Shown here piece by piece: positions 1-8,915 of a DNA stretch of 64,000 bases. The notes under the pieces are model-generated. The model did no database searches, had not been told where the DNA came from, and was given only the letters and a program-made list of their open reading frames with translations. The DNA is from Plantago elongata. Taxonomy: Eukaryota > Streptophyta > Magnoliopsida > Lamiales > Plantaginaceae. Location of the stretch: the NCBI GenBank assembly GCA_036897095.1, contig JAYMSP010000091.1:1-64000 (forward strand), written 5' to 3'. A program made the translations under genes and the position numbers. Within the stretch, counting starts at the first letter, position 1. Each line of letters starts with the position of its first letter.

Positions 1-102
1 CACATATTCAACTCTCTGGACAATCAGATCAGTACTAGATCCAACTCTACCAACAGCCAAAAACACATACTCTGCGATAAAGTCCGCCGCCAGTCTCTGC
101 AT
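1..102 (-). pseudogene. DEAD-box RNA helicase exon (DDX3/DED1 type), runs off the left edge
   Basis: Read on the minus strand, an AG acceptor is followed by an open frame of about 34 codons up to the window edge. It contains RLAADF, FLAVGRVGSS and TDLIVQRVEYV, which in DDX3/DED1 helicases (plant RH11/RH37/RH52) lie just after motif III, at the start of the second RecA domain. A second piece of the same family lies at 1248-1364. The DEAD box and motif III exon that should lie between them (LALDEADRMLDMGFEP... in the family) is not visible in 103-1247. I therefore think this is a decayed or rearranged copy. A real exon of a gene continuing to the left cannot be excluded. Confidence 0.6.
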
Positions 103-282
103 CACAGGAAAAACTTGCAGATTATTAGAAGAATAGTAACAGAAGAAAACATGCACGTGATCGTGAATTATCTCGTCAAGCATCCCAGAATTCTGTACAT
201 ACTCTTTCCATCCCAAAAGCTGAGTTTAGCGCTCGTTTGGGGTCCAAAATATGAGGCCAGTGTTGTCAATCCTGTTGGTATA

Positions 283-381
283 TTGACAACGAAGCGCAAA
301 TCAGTTAGTAACACGCTTCAATCCAACCTATAGGTCGGGGGTTCGAGTCACCTTTGCCCATTCCAGAAAAATAAAAAATCT
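283..381 (+). mobile_element. Short tRNA-derived SINE with target-site duplication
   Basis: A ~99-bp insert is flanked by a perfect 10-bp direct repeat, TGTTGGTATA, at 273-282 and 382-391. Inside is a Pol III B-box-like GGGTTCGAGTCACC near 333-346 and a degenerate A-box (AATCAGTTAGTAACACG) upstream. It ends in an A-rich tail. These are the marks of a tRNA-derived SINE. Related heads occur near 30345, 32350, 32605 and 37740. Confidence 0.6.
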
Positions 382-835
382 TGTTGGTATACCGCAAAAT
401 CCCAGGATCATGTCGCAGAGTAGGATCTGGCCACAATGGAAACCTCGCAGCGGCCACTACAGCCTGCTACTGCCGCAATTTAGGTTTCCAGTGAAATAAG
501 GCGAATTCAGAGGGATTTACGGGTCAAATTTGCAATCTGCACCCCACATACTAAGCCTACCCCACATACTAAGCGTAATTTATAATGGAACAATCGCATC
601 TATTGAAGGGATCTTCTATAAGCTTGGAGACATTCTAAATTGAATAAAATCTTCAATACTTCCTCCTCTCTTCTCCGGTGGTGGTGGCTCTCCGACGACA
701 GGTAATTTACTTGTAATCTTGTTTTCTATTCTTCTTTCTCTTTCAAATTTTCTATTCTGTTCTTTTTCTCTTATGCTCCTCTAAATCTCCACACTGCTAT
801 CCGGTATCGATAACTAGGCCTACATCTCAATAATA

Positions 836-1070
836 CTCGTCCGTCCCAATGAACTTCAAATATAACGGTTGATGCATATTTTTAGGTTAAAAAAAATCAA
901 GACAAAAGGATAATCTGTCCATTCAACTACTATATTTCCATTTACCCTTCTATTGAAACTCACTATCGTCACTTTTTTATTTTGTAATCACTCTCTTTCA
1001 TACTTTATCAATTCTATCGCTTCCTTTTTAACTTCAACTTCTTCATTATCATTTTACTCTCCCGTAAAAT
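836..1070. mobile_element. Stowaway-like MITE fragment
   Basis: The segment starts after TA with CTCGTCCGTCCCAATGAAC, close to the usual Stowaway end CTCCCTCCGTCCC. It continues as T- and A-rich sequence like the copies at 12434 and 57870. A matching right end is not clear, so the copy is probably truncated. Confidence 0.35.
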
Positions 1071-1247
1071 TTGTACAAGTGAATGGAAAAAATTATAACT
1101 ACTGAGCTCTAGTTCTAGAGGCCAAATGAAAAGAAGCCTTGCATCAAGTATACAATGTTTGCTTACTCCTATATCTAGTGAAATGCAGTTAGTTAGTGAT
1201 GATGCCAAATTTTCAGGGTGATGCATTTTGAAACAGGAAATGAACCT

Positions 1248-1364
1248 ATACTTAATCATCTGCAATGAGACTCTTGCTCTTTCCAATAAATCCACCAACC
1301 GTCCAGGAGTTGCAACAAGTATGTCCACGCCTCGTTCAAGTTCAAGGAGATTATGATTATTGGT
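1248..1364 (-). pseudogene. DEAD-box RNA helicase fragment with motif Ib (DDX3/DED1 type)
   Basis: The minus strand encodes [28 protein letters not shown] and LQMIKY, almost identical to the motif Ib region of DDX3/DED1 helicases. The frame leads in with TNNHN where the family has PINQQ. The family sequence before this point and the DEAD box after it are both missing; the frame goes on into unrelated residues. Together with the piece at 1-102 this looks like a dismembered helicase gene. It lies 3' of, and on the same strand as, the S30 gene. Confidence 0.65.
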
Positions 1365-1780
1365 ACAAGATCAAACCAGTCATACAGAGTATATAAGCAA
1401 TAGCGCATATCCCATTGATCGAAGTGACTAAAACCTGAACAGATAATATGTTCCAATAGTATCATACCATCATGCCATGCACCAAACCTACCAAGGATTG
1501 AAGCCAATGCAACTACATTTCGACATTTCGGCTTTTGATGTAGTGGAAAATGGAAATTCATATCATAACTCAATTCAGAAAACAAATCGAACATAAAAAA
1601 AAGTAAGCAATTAATAGAAATAGAAATGCTCGTAAATCCAGAGATTAATAACTCAGTTATACAGGAATTGATAGTGTAGGAGAGTTTATCATATTTGAAA
1701 ACAAAGAGATGAACTGATAACACAGCCCAATAACGTCTACCAACTACTACATTATAGCAAAAAACAGAGAAACTTGTGAT

Positions 1781-2205
<425 letters not shown>

Positions 2206-2297
2206 GGTTGATCTTTTTACGAAGACGCAGAGAGGATTCGCAGATTGATTTTTCGGCTGCTGCTTAGTGCGGTACGATGGCTTCAGGAAAAAGGTTC

Positions 2298-2436
2298 TAG
2301 GGTTAGGGATTTATGGTGATATAACAGGATCTGAAACGGGCTGGACTGTTGAGTCGGTTTCCCGGACTAGTTGGGCTAATAATAGTACTTATTGGGGGCC
2401 TGTTTGGTTTAAAATCTCTAGTTTTATTGGCCCATT
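2298..2436 (-). promoter_or_regulatory. Telo-box and site II elements upstream of RPS30
   Basis: About 100-230 bp upstream of the S30 start codon lies CTAGGGTTAGGGA (2298-2310), the complement of the telo-box core. It is followed by TGGGCT (2372-2377) and by GGCCCA (2429-2434, TGGGCC on the gene's strand). This combination is known to drive ribosomal protein genes in dividing cells. The function here is inferred from motif and position. Confidence 0.5.
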
Positions 2437-2622
2437 TCTATCCTTCTGGATTTTGTAGATTATCAAAATTAACTTAATTAAGACATTAGTTAATATTAAA
2501 AATCGACTTCGTCTTGTCCATTGTTAAATATTTTTTGTTTATCAAACGTTCATATTTCATACTTAACATTTTAACAAACAAGTATATATGTGCAAATTAT
2601 GAACATGTGTATTGTTAAAAAC

Positions 2623-2757
2623 AAACTGGATAGACCTAGGCTTGTTACATGTGTATCTTGTAACTCAACCATTCCCTCTTATTGTATGGATGTTATCAAA
2701 ATCCCTGAAACTTGCATTAGCAAGATTGATCAAATTCAAAGTGATATGTTCTTTAGA
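2623..2757 (+). mobile_element. LINE (L1-type) reverse transcriptase C-terminal fragment
   Basis: A stretch of about 45 codons reads RPRLVTCVSCNSTIPSYCMD, then VIKIPETCISKIDQIQSDMF. In plant L1 ORF2 the thumb region has the pattern (A)GRLxLIxSVxSSIPxYxM followed by (K)xPxxVxxKIDxIxRxFxW, and the match is clear. No other LINE domain is attached. After 2757 the sequence changes to a TTCG-rich repeat. Confidence 0.6.
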
Positions 2758-2995
2758 GTTGTTTTGAGCTCGAACACTATTGCAACTAGGGGTGTTTATC
2801 GAACTGAACATGGGCGCTTATCGAACATTTGTGTTAAGACTTTTAGTGTTCGTGTTCGTGTTCGTCGAACAACTCATTCACTTATTCATGTTCAATTTGT
2901 TAAGATTTTTCTTTGTTCGCTAGTGTTCGTTAAGCTTTTGTTGCGAACAGTTCAATTTGTTTGTTCGTTAAGGCCGTGGTCGTGTTAAAACCCAA
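2758..2995. repeat. TTCGTGTTCG-rich dispersed repeat
   Basis: The stretch is full of GTTCG and TCGAAC words (for example GTTCGTGTTCGTGTTCG near 2849-2865) in both orientations. A weaker relative is at 43600-43710. I see no coding signal or clean ends. It resembles the internal sequence of a small DNA transposon, but the family cannot be named. Confidence 0.35.
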
Positions 2996-3196
2996 AACAC
3001 AATATAAAAATATTACAAAACAGATATTTACAAAACCCACCCCTCCTAGATTCCCACTTTACAAATTCAGACCTGCTATTTCAACATTTAAAATTATTCC
3101 AAAAAATGAACTGAATTACAAAACCAATTACAAACAAACTCGCTGGTCAACGTCGTTGCTTATGTCATCCGGGATAATGATCGGGTACACACACCC

Positions 3197-3226
3197 AATG
3201 CTGACATGGACTTCCATGTCAGCATT
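3197..3226. other. Perfect 14-bp inverted repeat with 2-bp loop
   Basis: AATGCTGACATGGA (3197-3210) is followed by CT and by its exact complement TCCATGTCAGCATT (3213-3226). It could form a cruciform or hairpin. It lies in a transposon-like stretch just left of the GRF-like fragment. Confidence 0.8.
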
Positions 3227-3487
3227 GCCGCCATACCTTGTTGGTTTATATGTAATTGTAGTGGAAATTAGTTCTTAGGGTTTGTGGTCTGTGATTGTCA
3301 TACACGCGCGGGATGTATGTAATTGTTATATTATGACGTGGGTTTATATGTAATTGATTTTGCGAATTGTTCAAAAAAGTAGGTGTCACTAGCCGTTATT
3401 TTTTGAACATGTGGCCTTCTTATAGTACTTCTTTTTCCCGTTTTGCACCACTTTTCTTCATCCAATCTCTGTAAAATAATGGACAGA

Positions 3488-3786
3488 GCAATGGCAAACA
3501 ATGGCTCATGTTCGAATGAAAGAAGAAGACAACCTACTCTTGCTTTTTGCCGACATTTCAACTGCACAAGGTATTACCCGGTGGTAACTTGAATAGCTCA
3601 AAGAACAATGACAAATTGTACTATCGATGCCTTGACCATGGTTTCTCTCATTGGTACAAGTTGGATGATGACATTGGAGTTACTCACCAAGAATCACAGG
3701 AATTTGGGGAGTCAAGCAACAGCATGAGGACTGAAGTTACAGTGCAAGAAATGAAGATCCGGATGGTTTGCTCAGAAAGCTTGTAG
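3488..3786 (+). pseudogene. GRF-type zinc-finger-like fragment
   Basis: The frame from 3547 reads NNDKLYYRCLDHGFSHWYKL then DDDI. This resembles the second half of plant GRF zinc fingers (NPGRRFYGC...C.FFKWxDE), small proteins often found with Mutator-like elements. The expected CxCG start could lie in the preceding frame from 3488 (MANNGSCSNERRRQPTLAFC), which is not continuous with it. A splice or a frameshift would be needed to join them. The C-terminal half (to 3786) is acidic and not recognised. Family assignment is tentative. Confidence 0.35.
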
Positions 3787-4090
3787 CAATTAACCCAGTG
3801 TTGTTTGGTGTATATTTATGTTGTCTAATCTTGAAAATTATTATCTAAATCTTATTTATGTTATGTAAGAAGCAAGTAGCAGATTGTCTAATCTTCAATA
3901 TGTAAGAAGCAAGTAGCAGGTTTATGTAAAGTCAAATGGAGGAAAACACCATTCCATAAACATCCAAATCATCTGGGTTCAATTGTTAAAAAGCCATAAC
4001 TTAGCATTACAAATCCAAGTGAAACATCATAAATCTTCCAAAATGAGATAGCCTAACAAGTTCAGAAAGCACCAATAATCATCAAAAGGT

Positions 4091-4421
4091 GGAGTCAAAT
4101 TTTGATAAAATTGACTAATCCTGAAAGTAATCTGGCTGAGTCATGGTCTGGCTTGATTGATGGTCACCACCAGTAGCCGCAATCTTCCCCTTTTTCTCTT
4201 TAGAAGGTCCTTTTGCAGCTGCTTTTCTTTTTGTCTGAAACATAAAGGAATCATAAGCAAATACAGAACCCTAGCAAATAACCAAAGCAAATATATGCAA
4301 ACTTATTTGAAAAAAATGCACACATACAATACCTTAGATGCAGCAGTTGAAGTATTTTTACCAGCTGAAGTACTTTGAGGGGGTGCAACAGTTGCTCCAG
4401 ATTTCTTCTTTTTCTGTTTAG
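4091..4421 (-). pseudogene. Lysine-rich C-terminal exons of an unidentified, probably transposon-borne gene
   Basis: Two minus-strand exons can be read. 4421-4336 encodes QKKKKSGATVAPPQSTSAGK followed by NTSTAASK, with a GT donor. The second, beginning near 4238 after a CAG, encodes QTKRKAAAKGPSKEKKGKIA and ends SSQTMTQPDYFQD before a stop near 4091. Low-complexity tails of this kind are common at the end of plant Mutator-like transposases. No catalytic domain is present upstream, where tandem repeats begin at 4543. Family is inference only. Confidence 0.3.
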
Positions 4422-4542
4422 GCAAAAAACAAGTATCGTATTAGAATCAGTATAGAAAAATAATCCACTACAGTTGACAAAATTGAGGGAATTACTTACA
4501 CATTTGCTCTTGTTGATTTTATCAGAAGAGCTATATTAACAA

Positions 4543-5189
4543 ATTGAACCATTGTAAGAATCTCACTCCCATAGAAGGGGAGAAGCTAAAGGTTTTGACC
4601 TCGAATGGTTAATCGAGGGTCGTGAACCATTATGAGAATCCTAGTCCCCAACAAGGAGAAAAGCTAAAGGTTTCTACCCCGAATGGTTTATCAAGTGTCT
4701 TGAACAATTGGGAGAATCCCAATCCCAAGCAAGGAGAGAAGCTAAAGGTCTCTACCTCGAATGGTTAATCGAAACAATTGAACCATTGTAAGAATCTCAC
4801 TCCCAAAGAAGGGGATAAGCTAAAGGTTTCGACGTCGAATGGTTAATTGAGGGTCGTGAACAATTATGAGAATCTAATCCCCAGCAAGCAGAGAAGCTAA
4901 AGGTTTCTCAATCGAGTGTCATGAACAATTGTGAGAATTCCAAACCCAAACAAATGGATAAGCTAATGGTTTCTATCTCGAATGGTAAATCGAGAAAATT
5001 TAAATATTGTGAGAATCACACTCCCAAAGGAGGGGATAAGCTAAATGTCTCGACCTCGAATGGTTAATCGAGGGTCGTGAACCATTATGAGAATCATAAT
5101 CCCCAACAAAGAGAGAAGCTAAAGGTTTCTACCTCGAATGGTTTATCAAGTGTCTTGAACCATTGGGAGAACCCCAATCCCAAGCAAGG
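4543..5189 (+). repeat. Higher-order tandem repeat, three ~78-bp subunits per ~230-bp unit
   Basis: The motif GAGAAGCTAAAGGTTTCTAC...CGAATGGTTAATCGA recurs about every 78 bp. Three subunit types alternate A-B-C: A carries AATCTCACTCCC, B carries TATGAGAATC with TCCCCA, and C carries GGGAGAATCCCAATCCCAA. Whole A-B-C units start at 4543, 4777 and 4998, that is periods of 234 and 221 bp. The third C subunit is cut off at 5189 by a LINE fragment. A scrap of the repeat (ATGGTTAATCGAGGGTCGTG) returns at about 5355. Confidence 0.85.
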
Positions 5190-5318
5190 GCAGACGACTT
5201 GATAATTTTTACAGAGGGAGGTGAGCTGGATCTGCAGAGAGTGATGAGCTTTTCGAAGCATTATGAAAGAGCATCTGGGCAGAAGATTAATATTCTTAAG
5301 AGTGTTGGGAACTTTTGA
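5190..5318 (+). mobile_element. LINE reverse transcriptase fragment with ADD box
   Basis: The frame reads ADDLIIFTEGGELDLQRVMS, FSKHYERASGQKINILKS, then ends VGNF and a stop. This is the catalytic (F/Y)ADD box and the following region of plant L1 reverse transcriptases (family pattern ADDxLLF...FxxxSGLxINxxKS). Only ~42 codons are present. It abuts the tandem repeat, and a scrap of the same repeat follows it. Confidence 0.75.
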
Positions 5319-5399
5319 AATGAATCCCAACAAATAGTCTTACATTCAAAGGAGAATGGTTAATCGAGGGTCGTGAACAATCGTACACTCAAACTGCTC

Positions 5400-6060
5400 T
5401 ACAATTCGAGTTTTACCAAAGGAGAAAAAATTATTTAAGCACATGAGTGGAATTGGCCTCACATTATGCCCATGTTTACAACTTATAAGGACGACAATAG
5501 TCTAACCATGGAACAAAATCTTGTTCTGTTTTATATTAATTTCAATATTTATTTTAGAATCATTAGTTTACTATAACAGAGGAACCGTGTTATTGTGGCA
5601 CATATCGCTGTATATAAATTGGTGTTTATGATTATGTAGTCATGTAATATGAGAAGTGGGAGATAATTAACCTTTCACATTATAACATAAGCAAATTGAA
5701 GTACTAATGAAGAAACAACAAACAATATAATTATAAAATTTAGCAAAAAATTAAGTTTAGAAGAGCAACATAATAAAATACATGAAACATGGATTCATCA
5801 CGTGCATTGTACACTTATTCCCTGAGATCACTCGTCGAATTAATTAGTCAATCACTCACAAATACTTTAGACTCCATTTTGATAGACCAACCAAAATTAA
5901 AAATTAATTATCACTAGCATTAATGTGTTTAGGCAACCATTTTCCCCACACTTACGTGCCGTTGCAGCAACTGATCATGTGTACTGTATTTATACCATAT
6001 TTGTCTATAATTATGACGAATAATTGTCCATCATCACTAATTAATCACACAGAATAACTA
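5400..6060. other. Gene-free AT-rich stretch
   Basis: I see no coding, RNA or clear repeat signal here. Confidence 0.5.
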
Positions 6061-6064
6061 TGTT

Positions 6065-6290
6065 TACCTGAACCGAAATTTATAAAATCAAAATTGAACT
6101 TAACTTATTAACTAAATGAAACTAATTTAAATTGAAGTAAGATATAAATTATAGCTAAGCAGAGTTAAACTGAACTGAATAAAATTAGAATGAACTTATC
6201 AAAATCAAATTGAACTGAATAAAATTAGAATGAATTTATCAAAATCAAATCGAGCCGAATCGAACTGAAGTGATTTTAATTTGAAGATAA
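6065..6290. mobile_element. Degenerate TTCAG/CTGAA-rich MITE copy with 40-bp internal duplication
   Basis: The stretch is made of GAACTGAA and AATTGAAC words around a TATAAATTATA centre, as in the better copies at 7836 and 63384. A 40-bp block (GAACTGAATAAAATTAGAAT...) is repeated directly at about 6172-6250. The ends are decayed. Confidence 0.5.
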
Positions 6291-6750
6291 AAATGAATAA
6301 ATCAAGAATGACATATAAGTAGGTTAACTAATTAACACTACTTTTCATTTGATCAAAGATATTAATGTATGAACCAAATCAATAGTAGAAACTAGAATGG
6401 AAGAAAAGAGAAAGGATGAAGAAGAATGCATTTTTATTCGCATTACATGACTTTGAAATAGCTCCGATAAACTCTAACATTATGCCGTTGACATCTATAA
6501 AACTCAACTAAACTAATTAGCTATACATATAGTAAATATGACCTCCAAAATCGATTCCCTTTAAGAACTAAGATGAAACAATGGATTCTTCAGATAACAC
6601 CAACCATTTTTGCGCATGCCATGTACAGATTCTTCTCATTTGTGCTTCGTTGATCGATAGAGCATCCCTTACGTCACATTCACGAAAAATGTGCTATGTG
6701 TAGGATAATCAAGTAATGAGCTGTAGGGTATACATTACAAGAACGATTGA

Positions 6751-6984
6751 CTAATGGTGTAAAGGGTTGGGACCATTGGGAACGAGCCTCTTCTCCACAC
6801 CATAGCGCGGGTCAATCGTGTTGTCGCTCTTCTGGCGTGCATGGCGGTTCAAGAATGGTGTTAAATCGACCTTGCTCATGAGGGATTTTCTATGTGAAAT
6901 CAAAGAAGGTGAAGGCATGTAGAGTCCATGAAAGAGTAGGAGGAAGAGCCAAATAGATGTGAGTAAAAGAGGAAGGACTCTCAT
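6751..6984 (-). CDS. CLE: CLE peptide precursor (CLE9-13 group)
   Basis: A 77-residue intronless prepropeptide of a CLAVATA3/ESR-related signalling peptide, secreted and sensed by leucine-rich-repeat receptor kinases of the CLV1/BAM group in meristem, root or vascular development. Residues 1-21 form a signal peptide (MRVLPLLLTSIWLFLLLFHG). Residues 31-65 are the variable, basic propeptide, and 58-65 (DPRYGVEK) is the spacer typical of the CLE9-13 group. The mature motif RLVPNGPNPLHH is at 66-77 at the very C-terminus, so no C-terminal trimming is needed. Arabidopsis CLE13 carries Ser where this peptide has Asn at position 5. Both prolines normally hydroxylated (4 and 7) are present. No close neighbour genes; upstream and downstream are AT-rich and transposon-rich. 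Confidence 0.95.
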   Translation of the reverse strand: MRVLPLLLTSIWLFLLLFHGLYMPSPSLISHRKSLMSKVDLTPFLNRHARQKSDNTIDPRYGVEKRLVPNGPNPLHH

Positions 6985-7099
6985 TGTGAATTGAGATTAG
7001 TGTGATAGTGAATTGGGAGAAGGTTTTGAAGGACAAGCATGGAGCAATGAAATAAGGAGTATGAAATGGTTGAATAGCTTTTAGTCTTGTTTTAGAGGT

Positions 7100-7440
7100 T
7101 TGAGAAAATTTTGAAGAGTTTGACAGCTTTGAGTCGAAATAAAGTACTAGGGTTGAATTTGATGGTACGTGTTTGCTTTCATGTGAGTAATTTAGTATAA
7201 TTCTAGTTTAATGTCAAAACTAGGTAAGTTTAGTGCAGTTTTCAAGGAATGTTCCTTAAAGTTCAAGGAACAAAATTTATTGATAATCTTAGCTTTCTGA
7301 AATTAGTACTTCAATCCAAACTTGGCTCAATTTGAATATCAATGTAGTCACTATTTAACAAATATGCATAAAACTACGGACATTAGTTATATTACCGGAA
7401 TTGTACATTTAAATTAACGGTGAAATTTCTCTTAGTATGT
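7100..7440. other. Gene-free stretch upstream of the CLE gene
   Basis: AT-rich sequence that should hold the CLE promoter. No convincing TATA box or other motif stands out. Confidence 0.4.
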
Positions 7441-7444
7441 AATT

Positions 7445-7730
7445 GTTTGTCAAGGTGTGATTAGTTTATGTGGGTAAAGATAGAAGCGGAGTGCTAATTA
7501 ACGTGATCGAGGTGCAGGTTTAATTGTTGTGGTGACGGAGCTATGGGTTTTTTGTGATTATCTCGATTGTAATAGGTTCTTGTTAATTTTATAGTCGTGG
7601 TTTTGACCTTAAAAGTAGGTTTGGACGAGTTTTCTTGATGTGTTGATTTTCTTCATAATTGTTTAGTCGAGAGCATTACTTGTGCCATTGGCTATTATTA
7701 ATAAATTTTTTGGCTGTTTAAAAAAAAAAC
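7445..7730 (+). mobile_element. LINE 3' end with poly(A)
   Basis: The stretch ends TATTATTAATAAATTTTTTG, then GCTGTTT and ten A residues (about 7721-7730), the usual ending of plant L1 elements. The part upstream is G/T-rich without a frame. A target-site duplication was not found. Confidence 0.4.
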
Positions 7731-7835
7731 AGAAGATGCACTATCGAATTTTATGTAGTACGATAATAATAGTAATATGTGGTAAAAGTAAATTTCGAAA
7801 ATGACCTTAATATTTTCTTTTGAATGTTTGATTAA

Positions 7836-7992
7836 GGTTGTGTTCTCTTCAACCGAAAATCACTTCAGTTCAATTCAGTTCATTTAAGTTCAGTTCAACT
7901 CGACTTAGTTATAATTTATATCTTATTCAAGTTTAGTCCAATTCAGTTCAGTGTAGTTCAGTTCAGTAAATTTTAGTTGAATAAAATAATCC
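7836..7992. mobile_element. TTCAG-rich MITE, TAA target duplication
   Basis: The element begins GGTTGTGTTCTCTTCAACC and ends in a decayed inverted copy (TTTTAGTTGAATAAAATAAT then CC). It is flanked by TAA at 7833-7835 and 7993-7995. The inside is TTCAGTTCAG words around a TTATAATTTATA centre. The TAA duplication fits the PIF/Harbinger (Tourist-like) group. At least five other copies lie in this window. Confidence 0.65.
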
Positions 7993-7999
7993 TAATATA

Positions 8000-8675
8000 C
8001 TATACATCAATTAACTGCTTAATCATTTTTTTATTGTACGTGAGAAAATCCAATGAATAAGGTTCGATAGATATGAGAAAGCATTAAATATCCATCTCTT
8101 GAAAGTAGGAATTAGTTGGTCAAAATTCTGTCTCAATACTCGTGAGTAGAGTATGAAATGTGGTATAGTAATATTGGAGAAAATGTTGCAGCATTTGAAG
8201 GGTGGGGAAAAGTGTATTTAATTATGGCAAAGTTTGTGCAAGAAATCAGGCTAAATCGCGTTGTTGTTCACTTACGCCCCAAAAGTTTACGTGGGTGCAT
8301 TTTCACTCTCAGAAACCTTAAATAATGTACACTATGCAGTTAATTACCGAATTACTTTCGCACAGATTAGTACAAAGATTTCAAATTAAATCGCACAGTC
8401 ACATCTGGCTCGAAGTAGTTATGAAGTCTAATTTTATGCATACCAACATTTACATATGATGATTATACTCTACGCGAACTATGGAACCCTGGAAGATTTA
8501 TCCGTCCCAGTGAAACAGTAGCCTCTCATCTCATATATGACGGAGCCACCTGCAAATATACCTCAACACATGTATAATGAATTGGATTGTAAGTTAAATT
8601 ATCTAAGTTGATTTGTTTAGGTTTTCAAATTGAATCAACTATAAAGAATGCAATTAGGCAGAATTTCCAAATAAG
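8000..8675. other. Gene-free stretch between MITE and YJU2-like promoter
   Basis: AT-rich sequence. I see no gene, RNA or clear repeat in it. Confidence 0.45.
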
Positions 8676-8733
8676 CCCACTTCGAGTAATGAGTAACTAT
8701 TGGGCCTGCATTGTCAATGTCTTAAATTGGGCC
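8676..8733 (+). promoter_or_regulatory. Site II elements upstream of the YJU2-like gene
   Basis: AGCCCAC (8676-8682), TGGGCC (8701-8706) and a second TGGGCC (8728-8733) lie 180-240 bp before the start codon. TGGGCC/GCCCA motifs are common in promoters of plant housekeeping genes. Function inferred from motif and position. Confidence 0.45.
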
Positions 8734-8915
8734 TCAAATTAGCTTTTTCACAAACCGACCATGTCCGTTACATTGTATTATTAGAATTTAAGAGATATAT
8801 ATATATATGAAACACATATTACCAAGTTATCAAATTGAATTGGGAAAATCAAATTTCCAGGCAAAACCGATTGAGATCAGGAAGAAGAAATTCAACCAGC
8901 TTTCATCCTTACACA

